This document shows positions 1 to 7,988 of a stretch of DNA of 10,258 nucleotides, one piece after another. The stretch comes from Prevotella sp. CAG:617 (GTDB lineage: Bacteria > Bacteroidota > Bacteroidia > Bacteroidales > Bacteroidaceae), in contig FR903636.1 in assembly GCA_000438115.1 (NCBI GenBank), positions 3,229 through 13,486 of the forward strand, read 5' to 3'. The notes beneath the pieces were generated by a model. It was given only the letters and a program-made list of their open reading frames with translations. It had not been told where the DNA came from and did not search any database. The position numbers were made by a program, and so were the translations under genes. Each line of letters starts with the position of its first letter. The stretch's first letter is position 1.

Positions 1-3000
1 GCAGGAATGCGTTGAGGGCATTGTTGGCCTTGAATCCGGAGGTGTTCAGGCCTTCGTCAGTCATGTACATACCTGTGGCCAGCAGAGTTACTGCAGTTTT
101 GCTGCGCTGTTCCTGCGTCATGGCTGCCAGCTGGTTTTGTACGCTCAGGTCTTCAGGTGCTTCCACGATGAAAGTCAGTCCCATTTGTTCCAAAGGCTTG
201 GTAATGGCTACCCCAACGTCGAACGCTACGGAACGAGGCACGTCGTTTTCCGTAACAATGGCTTTCACGCGCTCTTTGGCCGTAATGTTAAGTGTTGGGT
301 TGGCTACGTCGCCGGTAAAGGTAACCGAACTTCCCGGTGAAATGGTAAAGGTCTTGAGCGGAATGATGGGCAGGGCGTATTTCATTTCTCCGCTCTGTAC
401 GGTCATTTGTCCGGTAAGTCGCAGGTCGCCTTGCGGACGCATGCGCAAATTCAGGTTTCCGCCACCTTCCAGATCGACATAGCTCTGCTTGTCGTCGCTC
501 AGGTCACAATGGAAGTGAGCCGTTTCGTTGATATTGACAGTCAGTGAAATATCGACACTCGTGGGTGGGGCCTGCTGGTCGGAGGATGTGGTTGTGGAAT
601 CGTTGAAGTCGACAAATTCAACCAGTCCCTTCAGCCGGTCGTCTACACTGAGCGGCGAGTCCTTGAGAATATAGGTCATGTCGGTTCCACCCAACACATT
701 GAGCTTGCCGTTGAGTCGCAGGTTATTCATGTTTCCGCGCATGCTTCCGTCAAAGTCAGCCAGGACTTGTCCGTAGAGCATGGATGACTTTTTCCGTTTC
801 GTATTGATTACCTCAAATTGCTTTCCGGTCATGTTCAGATTCATGGCAATGTTGGAGAAATCGCCCAAGTCTATGTTACCGTCAAGAATGAGCGGATTCT
901 TTCCGGTGGAGTACATCCGGAATTGTTCAAAGTCAAGCCGATTGTCCCGGAAGCGCAGGGAGTCATTGTCCAGTCTGAAGTCAAATCCGTACACATCGGA
1001 ATAAACATGAGCATCGTTAAGCATAAGACTGCCGTTCAGCCGTGGCTGGTTGAGCGATCCGTTTACGTTTATCACTCCGTTGCCCATACCGCGCAACATC
1101 ACGTCTGTTCCGGCCATGAATCCGTTGATGAGTTCCAGAGGGAAATTGGTCAGCTGTGCCGTTCCGTCAAAAATACCTCCGTTTTCTTCACTGTAAATGC
1201 CTTCTGCCAACAATGCGTTTTCGCCGTTGCGTGTGACGAGCATGCTTGCCTGATGTTTGTCACCTTCGGGCAGATAAACGATGTCGGTCCCGATGTCACC
1301 CAAAGCTACACCTTCGTACGCCAGTTTGGTTGTCTGTACACATCCTGTGGCAGTCAGTTCTTTTCCGATGCTGCGTACATGAAGGTCGGCTTCCAGCATA
1401 CCACTGATTTGTGGCATGTAGGGAATGGATTTGGAAAGCTCATCCAAATTGATATGAACGAGTGACAACGTCAGGTCGTTGATGCTGTCGTTTGGCTCTC
1501 CGTAAAGTTTCAGTCCGGTTCCGTCGTCGGCTTCCAGATTGATGTCGGCATATATTTTTTTATTGTTTCCGAGGAAGAGGTAATTGTTCTCATTGATATT
1601 GAAGGTGCGATAAGCTATGATTGATTTGCCGGGAGTAAAGGACAATTGTATTCCTTTATCCGGAATGACCTGAGCTCTTATGCCTAAGTCAACCCCCTTA
1701 TCGCCGTCTTTGTCAATAAAGTCAAAGTGTGCCCCTACATCGCGAGGATAGACGTAAGCATTCATTCCTAAGCGGAACTTATCGGGGTTTTCTTTGGCTG
1801 AGTTTACTACACTGCCCAGCATCTTGAATCCCCGGTTGTCCTGGAACATGCGCAGCGATATCGTGTCAAGCTGCCATCCGGCTGCTTTCACCGTATGGAT
1901 TTCAGCGTGTCCGACAACGCCTTGAGCCGTATCGCTCTGTAAGTCAATTGACAAACGATTAAAATCATATCCCTTGATACGGGCCATGTTGGAGAGTGGG
2001 TTGTCGCGCCCTGCATTCAGCTTGAAGTTTGCTGTGGGCAGGATAACTTTCAATTGGCTGTAGTCCAGCCGCCGCTCTTTCAACTGCAATTGCAGCGTTT
2101 CAACAAAGTGTTGCAGATGATTGCCTATTTTTTCAAAGTTGCCTTGTGCCTGCAGGTTCATGTTGAAATCGCCGGAAGATATCCATGCCCGTGAGGTGTC
2201 GGGAGAAGTGGACAACGCAAATTGCACATCTTTCATGGATGTACCCATTTTAGGAGTACTGATATGTATATTGTTGATGTTGCCGGTCACACCGTAGTCT
2301 GTAAACTGGCGGTTTGTGTACCCGTCCAGTCGAATGTAGGCTCCCACGTCGAGTGTATCCTTTGTGATTCCCAATTCCTTAAGCCGTATTTCGGGCCAGT
2401 CGCTTTGCAGGGTCAGGTGTATCATTTTTCCAACCTGTTGTGTGGTAAGCAATCCCCTTGAGTTCAGCCATTTACTGTTGACATAGTAGATGGTAGAACC
2501 TTTCCCGCCAGCCATTTGTGCTTGCACTTTAATGGAATCGATGGTCAGGGTATCGTAGGTCAGGCTACCCACGCGCGCTGAGGCATTGAGCCGGCAGCGG
2601 GGCGACATGATGTCGAATCCCCTTCCGCTGGCTGTCAGTTGTGCGGTTAGCGGCGAAAGCGGAAGGTCGGGGAGGAAGGCCCGAATCGGGAAATGCCGGC
2701 TCAGCATACGGATTTGGTATTGTTCGGTGGTGGAGTTGAAGCTTCCTTTCAGGGTTACGGAACCTTTTCCGGGCAAGGTTAGTGCGGCATCGGCACCATA
2801 AAGCTGGTGATTGGCCGATACCTGTGCGCTCAGGTTCAAACCGGCTGGAATCCTTACGCTTCCGGCTCCTAATTGCTTGAGCATACGATTGGCCCAGTCG
2901 GTGCGTTGCAGCTTGAGGTCGAGCTTGGCTTTGGCACGCATACGGTTGGGTGATAGTATTTCCGCCATGTTTCCGGATGCATTCAGTGTCAGCATTTCCG

Positions 3001-4183
3001 GCATTTGTATGCGGCAGGAGAGCAGTTGCATGTGGTCGATATTTCCCTGCATCCGGATGTCTGCCCGCAGTGAAGCGGGCGGTATCAACTTCTGTATGTC
3101 GCCGGGCAACATCGGGATTACCAGTTGCTTGATGTCTTGGCGTCCCAACAGAATTTGCAGGTGGGTTTTCAGTTTACCGCCCTTTCCGGGAGACAAGGCT
3201 TTGAAATCCATTGTCACGTTTCCTTTTATGGAGGACCATGGCGTAGCCAGATTGAATTCCGGAAGGCGTAACCCGACAGAATCCATCAGTACCTGTATTC
3301 GGGAGCGGGTCAGTTGTAAACCGATCTTCTCCTTCAGTTTCAACTGTGGGATGAATGCACGCAGCCGTCCTACAGAATCGTAGCTGAAAGTATCTACCTG
3401 TAATCTCAGTTTGCTGAACGACAGATGGTTGAAGTCGAGACCAGACTTTGTTCTTGCGGCTTGCGGAATATCGTAGGTAGCAGCGCCCTGCCAAATTTTC
3501 AGACTTTGGGCCGAATAGTATCCGACTCCAGTATCAAACCATCCGTGCCGAAGGGCCATTTGCCCGATGTCGGCTCCTATGCGCATAGAGTCGCCCGGCA
3601 TGCTCAGCTGTATGGACGTGTTCAGAATGTCCACTTTGCCGACTCCTATTTTCCATGCAGATGTGGAAGGTGTGGTGTCTTTTTTAGCGGTGTCCGAGAG
3701 GTATACCTTCAAGTTGGCATCACGCAGGCATGCATGATTCAGTTGTACAAGTTCATTCCCCCAGTCCACGCAGGCTGCCTGTCCTGACAGCTCGCCCACG
3801 TTTCCTTCGATGCGGGTGTCCGAAATCATGTCGTGTGTGCTGAGGCGGGCGTCATACAGCCCCAGGCCCGTTACTTCGGCCCGTCCCTGCAGCAAAGGCC
3901 ACAGCTTAACGTCAATTCGCAGGGCACGTGCACTGACGAGGGTATCGCCGGGGGCGGTTCCCCGGGCTGCCAGCATTTGCCCCATACTCAAACTGAGTGG
4001 AAACGCCAGCCGGACCTGACCGATACGAATCGTCATACCTGTAGCTTCCGACAACTTTTGGGTAGTCAGCCCAACGGCCCAGCGCTGAACGGGTGGTATA
4101 TATAGCAGCACGGCCAGGCATAAAAACAAGGCTATGGGCGTGGCCACCGCCATACCTGCTATTTTGGCAATACGCTTGAACAT
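1..4183 (-). CDS. tamB: TamB/AsmA-like translocation and assembly module protein (partial, C-terminus beyond left edge)
   Basis: One uninterrupted minus-strand frame of 1394 codons runs from ATG at 4183 to the window edge with no stop. Residues 1-9 are basic (MFKRIAKIA), followed by a hydrophobic segment at about 10-30 that looks like an uncleaved signal anchor. The rest is a long run of beta-rich, amphipathic repeats of the AsmA/TamB type ('GNGVINVNGSLNQPRLNG' near residue 1040; 'LNGKLNVLGGTDMTYIL' near 1160). The C-terminal part matches the TamB (DUF490) domain pattern: 'GQMTVQSGEMKYALPIIP' near 1260 and 'QEQRSKTAVTLLATGMYM' near 1355-1375. Family knowledge: such proteins span the periplasm from the inner membrane and act in outer-membrane protein or lipid delivery. 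Full Bacteroidales members are about 1450-1700 residues, so roughly 50-300 residues are missing here. The start is set by a perfect Shine-Dalgarno (AAGGAGG, 4202-4196) 12 nt upstream. No TamA/BamA partner is visible. The symbol is by family resemblance; the proteobacterial function is inferred. Confidence 0.9.
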   Translation of the reverse strand, partial: MFKRIAKIAGMAVATPIALFLCLAVLLYIPPVQRWAVGLTTQKLSEATGMTIRIGQVRLAFPLSLSMGQMLAARGTAPGDTLVSARALRIDVKLWPLLQGRAEVTGLGLYDARLSTHDMISDTRIEGNVGELSGQAACVDWGNELVQLNHACLRDANLKVYLSDTAKKDTTPSTSAWKIGVGKVDILNTSIQLSMPGDSMRIGADIGQMALRHGWFDTGVGYYSAQSLKIWQGAATYDIPQAARTKSGLDFNHLSFSKLRLQVDTFSYDSVGRLRAFIPQLKLKEKIGLQLTRSRIQVLMDSVGLRLPEFNLATPWSSIKGNVTMDFKALSPGKGGKLKTHLQILLGRQDIKQLVIPMLPGDIQKLIPPASLRADIRMQGNIDHMQLLSCRIQMPEMLTLNASGNMAEILSPNRMRAKAKLDLKLQRTDWANRMLKQLGAGSVRIPAGLNLSAQVSANHQLYGADAALTLPGKGSVTLKGSFNSTTEQYQIRMLSRHFPIRAFLPDLPLSPLTAQLTASGRGFDIMSPRCRLNASARVGSLTYDTLTIDSIKVQAQMAGGKGSTIYYVNSKWLNSRGLLTTQQVGKMIHLTLQSDWPEIRLKELGITKDTLDVGAYIRLDGYTNRQFTDYGVTGNINNIHISTPKMGTSMKDVQFALSTSPDTSRAWISSGDFNMNLQAQGNFEKIGNHLQHFVETLQLQLKERRLDYSQLKVILPTANFKLNAGRDNPLSNMARIKGYDFNRLSIDLQSDTAQGVVGHAEIHTVKAAGWQLDTISLRMFQDNRGFKMLGSVVNSAKENPDKFRLGMNAYVYPRDVGAHFDFIDKDGDKGVDLGIRAQVIPDKGIQLSFTPGKSIIAYRTFNINENNYLFLGNNKKIYADINLEADDGTGLKLYGEPNDSINDLTLSLVHINLDELSKSIPYMPQISGMLEADLHVRSIGKELTATGCVQTTKLAYEGVALGDIGTDIVYLPEGDKHQASMLVTRNGENALLAEGIYSEENGGIFDGTAQLTNFPLELINGFMAGTDVMLRGMGNGVINVNGSLNQPRLNGSLMLNDAHVYSDVYGFDFRLDNDSLRFRDNRLDFEQFRMYSTGKNPLILDGNIDLGDFSNIAMNLNMTGKQFEVINTKRKKSSMLYGQVLADFDGSMRGNMNNLRLNGKLNVLGGTDMTYILKDSPLSVDDRLKGLVEFVDFNDSTTTSSDQQAPPTSVDISLTVNINETAHFHCDLSDDKQSYVDLEGGGNLNLRMRPQGDLRLTGQMTVQSGEMKYALPIIPLKTFTISPGSSVTFTGDVANPTLNITAKERVKAIVTENDVPRSVAFDVGVAITKPLEQMGLTFIVEAPEDLSVQNQLAAMTQEQRSKTAVTLLATGMYMTDEGLNTSGFKANNALNAFL

Positions 4184-4195
4184 ATCTTGATTATT

Positions 4196-4202
4196 CCTCC
4201 TT
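4196..4202 (-). promoter_or_regulatory. Strong Shine-Dalgarno of the tamB-like gene
   Basis: The minus strand reads AAGGAGG here, a full match to the anti-SD sequence, 12 nt before the ATG at 4183. This fixes the start. It stands out because the other complete genes in the window have little or no SD, as is common in Bacteroidota. The spacing is somewhat longer than the usual 5-9 nt. Confidence 0.7.
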
Positions 4203-4320
4203 AAATATAAATCTGTTGTTTTTCCTTTTTTTCTGGGCGGAACGGGTTTGCCGTAAGGCGGAAAAATGTTTTGCCGGTTTTTGCGTCTGTTCCACCGAAA
4301 TGAATGAACTTTATTAATTG

Positions 4321-4328
4321 CAAAGTAA
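4321..4328 (-). promoter_or_regulatory. Candidate Bacteroidetes -7 element for the tamB-like gene
   Basis: The minus strand reads TTACTTTG followed by CA, 7 of 8 matches to the Bacteroidetes sigma-ABfr -7 consensus TAnnTTTG. No clear TTTG -33 box lies at the expected 19-21 bp upstream, although that stretch is T-rich. If real, transcription would start near 4310-4315 and leave a leader of about 130 nt before the ATG at 4183. Inference only. Confidence 0.4.
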
Positions 4329-4528
4329 CGAAAAAAAAGTGATTTTGTCCTTTGTCTGCCTCTTTTTTTGTACATTTACCTGCACAAGTCATGAAAAGCA
4401 TACCCATATTCTTTTTTTTGAGCGGCCTGCGTATATATGACTGCCGAAATTACAGACATGAGGCCTTCTTTTCGTGGAGGGTAATTGAAAAACATGGACG
4501 TTGAAACATTATTGTCATAAAACTTGCG

Positions 4529-4536
4529 TTTCTTTG
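4529..4536 (+). promoter_or_regulatory. Candidate -7 element for ppk1
   Basis: TTTCTTTG followed by CA matches TAnnTTTG at 7 of 8 positions and ends 22 nt before the ppk1 ATG. A start of transcription near 4542 would leave a very short leader of about 17 nt. No properly spaced -33 TTTG is seen, so the call is tentative. Confidence 0.35.
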
Positions 4537-4558
4537 CATGTAAAAAACTCAGTGCAGA

Positions 4559-6646
4559 ATGATTAAAATAGAAAAGAATCAGATCATAGCCCGTGATGTA
4601 AGCTGGATGTATTTCAACCATCGCATTTTGCGTGAGGCACAGCGTCCTGACGTTCCGCTTTTGGAGCGTATTTCGTTTCTGGGAATTTATTCCAACAATC
4701 TTGACGAGTTTTTCAGGGTTCGTGTGGCTTCACTCAGTCGTATTGCGCAAGCTGACCAGCAGCAGTTGTCTCCCGCCATACGGGAGGCCAAAAAGGCCAT
4801 TAAGCAGATTAATACCCTTAATGCCGAGTATTCGCGTGAATTTGAGCAGACCACGCAAATGCTCACCCAGCAGCTTCGCGAGCAGGGAATATGGCTGATT
4901 GACGATGCGCAGGCCTCGCCTGAGCAACGTGAATATATCCGCCGGTTTTTCCGTGACAAACTTAACGGCACTACGCAGCCTGTGTGGCTGAACGGTCCCG
5001 GCCAACTTACTGACGAGGATGACGACGTGATTTTTCTGGCCGTTAAATTAAAATATGCACCGAGTTCATCACGCTACCCGCAGAAGAATTTTGCCATTGT
5101 CAAACTTCCTGTCAAGAAAGTCGGGCGTTTTCTCCGTTTGCCTGACCACGACGGACATGCCTGCCTGATGTATCTGGACGATGCCGTACGCTTGTGTCTG
5201 CCATGGCTGTTTGCCGGCTTGTCCTATAATTATTTTGAAGCCTATGCATTCAAGTTTACCAAGGATGCCGAGATGGATATCGAAAACGACCTCGACGTGA
5301 GTCTGCTGCAAAAGGTGCAGCGGGGAGTGCGAAGCCGGAAGCGCGGTGAGCCGCTACGGGTGATTTACGATGCCGCCATGCCTCGCGACCTGCTGAAAAA
5401 GGTGATGGGCAAACTGCGCCTTGACCGGCTGGATACTACCGTGGCCGGCGGACGCTATCATAACCATAAGGACTTTATGCAGTTTCCCGACTGCGGCCGT
5501 ACGGATCTGAAGTTTCCGCGTTGGGAGTCTGTCTTGCCTGCGGCCTTTGAAAGCCAGGATAGCTTGATTGACAAAATCATGAAGCGCGACCTCATGATTC
5601 ACGTTCCTTACCAGTCGTTCGATGCCTATTTGCGTCTGCTGCGTGAGGCGGCTATCAGTCCGCGGGTGGAGTCAATCAAAACTACCCTTTACCGTCTGGC
5701 CAAGGATTCAAAGGTGGTGGAAACCCTGGTAACCGCTGCCAAAAACGGGAAAAAAGTTACCGTGGTTATTGAACTGCTGGCACGTTTTGACGAAGCCAGC
5801 AACATTTCCTGGAGCAAAAAGATGCGTGAAGCCGGCATCAATGTCGTGTTTGGCGTGGAGGGATTGAAGGTGCATTCAAAGATTACGTGGATTAAGACTA
5901 CCGAGGGCAATCTGGCCTGCATCGGTACCGGAAATTTCCATGAAGGAAATGCCCGCGTATATACCGACTGCCTGCTCATGACGGCTCACAAAAAAATTGT
6001 AGACGACGTTAACCGGGTGTTCGATTTTATCCATTCGCCGTTCCGTCCCGTAAGATTCAAGGAACTGCTCGTGTCGCCCAACAACATGAAGCGTCAGATT
6101 CTGCAGCTTATTGATGAGGAAATCAAAAACAAACGGGCCGGAAAAGAAGCCTATATCCATGTAAAAATCAATCACATCACCGATCCTGATGTGGTGCGCC
6201 ACCTTTATAAGGCTTCGGCCGAGGGCGTTGAGGTGGGAGCCGTGTTGCGAGGCAACTGCTCTATGGTTACGGGCATACCGGGCCTGACGGAAAACATACA
6301 TCTTCACGGCATCATCGACCGTTATCTGGAGCACGCGCGCATTCTTATATTTGCGCATGGCGGCAAGGAGAAGTTTTATATCGGTTCGGCCGACTGGATG
6401 CCGCGCAACCTGGTCAACCGGGTGGAGGTGATGACGCCTGTATACGACCCACGCCTGCAGCAGGAACTGCGGTTTATTGTTGATTGCGGCCTGAACGACA
6501 CGGTGCAGGCCCGCGTGGTCGACGGGACCGACAATCCGCAGATATGGCCCGTAAAGCCCGGGCGTGAACCCCTGCGTTCACAGGAGGTGCTGCACAACTA
6601 CTATCGGCAGATGCGGGAGGAGGAAAATGAATCCGGAAACGAATGA
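4559..6646 (+). CDS. ppk1: Polyphosphate kinase 1
   Basis: A 695-residue protein, the usual length for PPK1, which reversibly transfers the ATP gamma-phosphate to inorganic polyphosphate. The N-terminal domain starts at about residue 10 ('ARDVSWMYFNHRIL') and carries 'FLGIYSNNLDEFFRVR' around 40-55, with the ATP-contacting Asn at 46/47. In the catalytic (phospholipase-D-like) half, 'TLYRLA' gives R379 and 'LLARFDEASN' gives R409, matching Mg/phosphate-binding R375 and R405 of the E. coli enzyme. 'LKVHSK' places the autophosphorylated histidine at H439 (E. coli H435), followed by 'IGTGNFHEGNARVYTD'. The second conserved histidine is H592 in 'DRYLEHAR', followed by 'YIGSADWMPRN'. All key residues are present, so it should be active. 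An in-frame TAA at 4541-4543 leaves 4559 as the only start preserving the N-domain; no SD is evident. It is followed 29 bp later by a Ppx/GppA gene on the same strand, probably co-transcribed. Confidence 0.97.
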   Translation: MIKIEKNQIIARDVSWMYFNHRILREAQRPDVPLLERISFLGIYSNNLDEFFRVRVASLSRIAQADQQQLSPAIREAKKAIKQINTLNAEYSREFEQTTQMLTQQLREQGIWLIDDAQASPEQREYIRRFFRDKLNGTTQPVWLNGPGQLTDEDDDVIFLAVKLKYAPSSSRYPQKNFAIVKLPVKKVGRFLRLPDHDGHACLMYLDDAVRLCLPWLFAGLSYNYFEAYAFKFTKDAEMDIENDLDVSLLQKVQRGVRSRKRGEPLRVIYDAAMPRDLLKKVMGKLRLDRLDTTVAGGRYHNHKDFMQFPDCGRTDLKFPRWESVLPAAFESQDSLIDKIMKRDLMIHVPYQSFDAYLRLLREAAISPRVESIKTTLYRLAKDSKVVETLVTAAKNGKKVTVVIELLARFDEASNISWSKKMREAGINVVFGVEGLKVHSKITWIKTTEGNLACIGTGNFHEGNARVYTDCLLMTAHKKIVDDVNRVFDFIHSPFRPVRFKELLVSPNNMKRQILQLIDEEIKNKRAGKEAYIHVKINHITDPDVVRHLYKASAEGVEVGAVLRGNCSMVTGIPGLTENIHLHGIIDRYLEHARILIFAHGGKEKFYIGSADWMPRNLVNRVEVMTPVYDPRLQQELRFIVDCGLNDTVQARVVDGTDNPQIWPVKPGREPLRSQEVLHNYYRQMREEENESGNE

Positions 6647-6675
6647 AAAACCTAAAAAAAGACCTTTTATAGCCT

Positions 6676-7653
6676 ATGGACAACCAAGTTTTTGCAGCCA
6701 TTGATATTGGTTCAAATGCAGCCCGACTGCTCATCAAGCGGATGGAGCCTGCTGTTGAGGGCGAAAGTCCGAATTTCAGGAAAATGTTTTTTCTGCGCTA
6801 TCCGCTCCGGCTCGGCGAAGATGTCTTTACGCTGGGAAAAATCAGCAAGGAGCGTCAGCAGAAAACACTCTATATGATTAAGGCGTTTAAGAACCTGATG
6901 CGCTTGTACGACGTCGACAGCTATCGGGCCTGTGCCACTTCGGCCATGCGCGAGGCGCGCAACGGAGCCGACCTGGTGGAGAGCATCCGCAAGAAGACGG
7001 GTGTGGATATTGAACTTATTGACGGACGCGAGGAAGCCAGCATCATTTATGGCAACCACGTGGAGTATGCTTCGCGCATGAAGCGGCAGTGTGCCTATGT
7101 TGACGTGGGTGGCGGTAGTACTGAAATTTCAATCCTTTCCGAAGGCCGTATGGTAAGCAGCCAGTCGTATAAAATCGGTACGCTCCGCATGCTCCATGAA
7201 ACTGACGACTACGTCAGTTCGGTGCTCAGCCAGATTACGGCCGACATGCAACAGGCGGCCCGGAATCTGGGACCTACGGAAATGGTCGGGTCGGGCGGAA
7301 ACATCAACAAACTCTATAAGTTGGTGCACGAAAAGAGCGCCAGCCAGATTCTGACGGCTCCTGAACTGGAACGCATCGTCGACCGACTCAGCGGCCTGAC
7401 GCCTCAGGAGCGCATGACGCAGTTCAAACTCAAGGCCGACCGTGCCGATGTGATTGTGCCGGCAGGCATTATTTTCCGTACGGTGGCGCGCGCCTTGTCA
7501 ACCCGACAGATTTTCGTGCCTATGCTGGGACTGGCCGACGGTATTGTCGACCGCATGTTCCTGCAGGCCATGGCACGCGAGGAAAAGCGCAAGCGGAAGG
7601 CTGAAAGGAAGGCCGCCATTGAAGCGTCGGCTTCAACTGACGCTACGGTTTGA
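6676..7653 (+). CDS. ppx: Exopolyphosphatase, Ppx/GppA family (short form)
   Basis: A 325-residue member of the Ppx/GppA group of the actin-like ATPase (ASKHA) superfamily. Landmarks: phosphate-1 loop 'AIDIGSNAARLLI' (residues 8-20), 'ATSAMREARNG' near 95, the catalytic acid pair E119-E120 in 'GREEAS', phosphate-2 loop 'DVGGGSTE' (D143 to E150), and 'GSGGNINKL' (205-213). Together these cover domains I and II. The C-terminal HD-like domain of the approximately 510-residue E. coli PPX is absent, which is common in Bacteroidota. The family hydrolyses terminal phosphates of polyphosphate or the 5'-phosphate of pppGpp; location directly behind ppk1 favours polyphosphate, but pppGpp hydrolysis cannot be ruled out. 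An in-frame TAG at 6670-6672 makes 6676 the first possible start. The last ~27 residues form an unusual basic then Ala/Ser-rich tail ('EEKRKRKAERKAAIEAS'). A terminator hairpin lies about 75 bp after the stop. Confidence 0.93.
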   Translation: MDNQVFAAIDIGSNAARLLIKRMEPAVEGESPNFRKMFFLRYPLRLGEDVFTLGKISKERQQKTLYMIKAFKNLMRLYDVDSYRACATSAMREARNGADLVESIRKKTGVDIELIDGREEASIIYGNHVEYASRMKRQCAYVDVGGGSTEISILSEGRMVSSQSYKIGTLRMLHETDDYVSSVLSQITADMQQAARNLGPTEMVGSGGNINKLYKLVHEKSASQILTAPELERIVDRLSGLTPQERMTQFKLKADRADVIVPAGIIFRTVARALSTRQIFVPMLGLADGIVDRMFLQAMAREEKRKRKAERKAAIEASASTDATV

Positions 7654-7726
7654 GAAGCCGGCAAAGGCAGGGCCGTCAGGCGCGGAACAAACAGCGGCAC
7701 ATGCTTTGTGTGATTTTTTTGGAGAG

Positions 7727-7764
7727 AAAAGCGTATGGTGACAAGTTGTTTCCATACGCTTTTT
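7727..7764 (+). terminator. Rho-independent terminator after ppx
   Basis: The arms AAAAGCGTATGG (7727-7738) and CCATACGCTTTT (7752-7763) are perfectly complementary, 12 bp including the A/T flank, with a 13-nt loop that can itself form a small ACA/TGT stem. A T-run at 7760-7764 and GTTTTA follow. It lies 73 bp after the ppx stop and should end the ppk1-ppx transcript. The A/T symmetry means it may also work in reverse. Confidence 0.85.
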
Positions 7765-7908
7765 GTTTTATCAGAAAGGAACGTAAGGGAAGATGAAACA
7801 GCTGGGCACTTAAGCATGTTTTTCCGCCGGGTAAAGGAAAAAAGGTGCCGGGCTGTCGGAAACCGGAGCGCGGCTCGTGTGGAAACGGTCGTCTCTGTGT
7901 ATGGAAAC

Positions 7909-7962
7909 AAATGCTGCCGCCCGTACTGACCGGAATGGAGTCAGTGCGGGCGGCAGCATTTT
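7909..7962 (-). terminator. Strong stem-loop terminator downstream of the hexosaminidase gene, possibly bidirectional
   Basis: The arms at 7911-7930 (ATGCTGCCGCCCGTACTGAC) and 7940-7959 pair over 20 bp around a 9-nt loop. One position is T opposite G: a wobble pair in a plus-strand RNA, but an A/C mismatch in the minus-strand RNA. On the minus strand the stem begins 29 nt after the hexosaminidase stop and is followed by ATTTGTTT; on the plus strand it is followed by a TTTT run. It is well placed to end the hexosaminidase transcript and to block read-through from ppx. Confidence 0.8.
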
Positions 7963-7988
7963 GGGGTAAAGCCCTTGTGGGATGGGGA

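Larger units (their letters stand above)
4184..4558. other. Divergent intergenic promoter region between tamB-like gene and ppk1
   Basis: This 375-bp AT-rich stretch separates two divergently transcribed genes. It has several homopolymer runs (A8 near 4331, T7-T8 near 4363 and 4411). Open frames inside it lack recognisable protein character and overlap the likely promoters, so I call no gene. Candidate -7 elements for each direction are listed separately. I see no clear riboswitch, attenuator hairpin or operator repeat. Confidence 0.6.
7654..7988. other. Convergent intergenic region between ppx and hexosaminidase gene
   Basis: This 335-bp gap holds two hairpin terminators (7727-7764 and 7909-7962), one near each converging gene. 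The approximately 145 bp between them (7765-7908) contains no recognisable gene, RNA or repeat; open frames crossing it run through the terminator stems and resemble no protein I know. Confidence 0.6.

Noticed and set aside
818..1465. 215-residue plus-strand open frame opposite the tamB-like gene
   Set aside because: It lies wholly inside the uninterrupted TamB-like frame on the other strand, has no recognisable domain, and its composition is that of a shadow frame. The same holds for 12-482 and 2811-3383.
4201..4407. 68-residue minus-strand open frame just upstream of the tamB-like gene
   Set aside because: It spans the likely tamB promoter, has low-complexity Lys/Phe-rich sequence from A/T runs, and has no SD or homology I recognise.
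6643..6672. Nine-codon frame (ATG overlapping the ppk1 stop, ending TAG) between ppk1 and ppx
   Set aside because: The overlap invites a leader-peptide reading, but the peptide is only Lys/Leu from an A-rich spacer and there is no hairpin or SD; chance is the simpler explanation.
7697..7720. Small CACA/TGTG hairpin followed by a T7 run after ppx
   Set aside because: The stem is only 4-5 weak pairs. The much stronger hairpin at 7727-7764 explains termination better, though the T-run could help.
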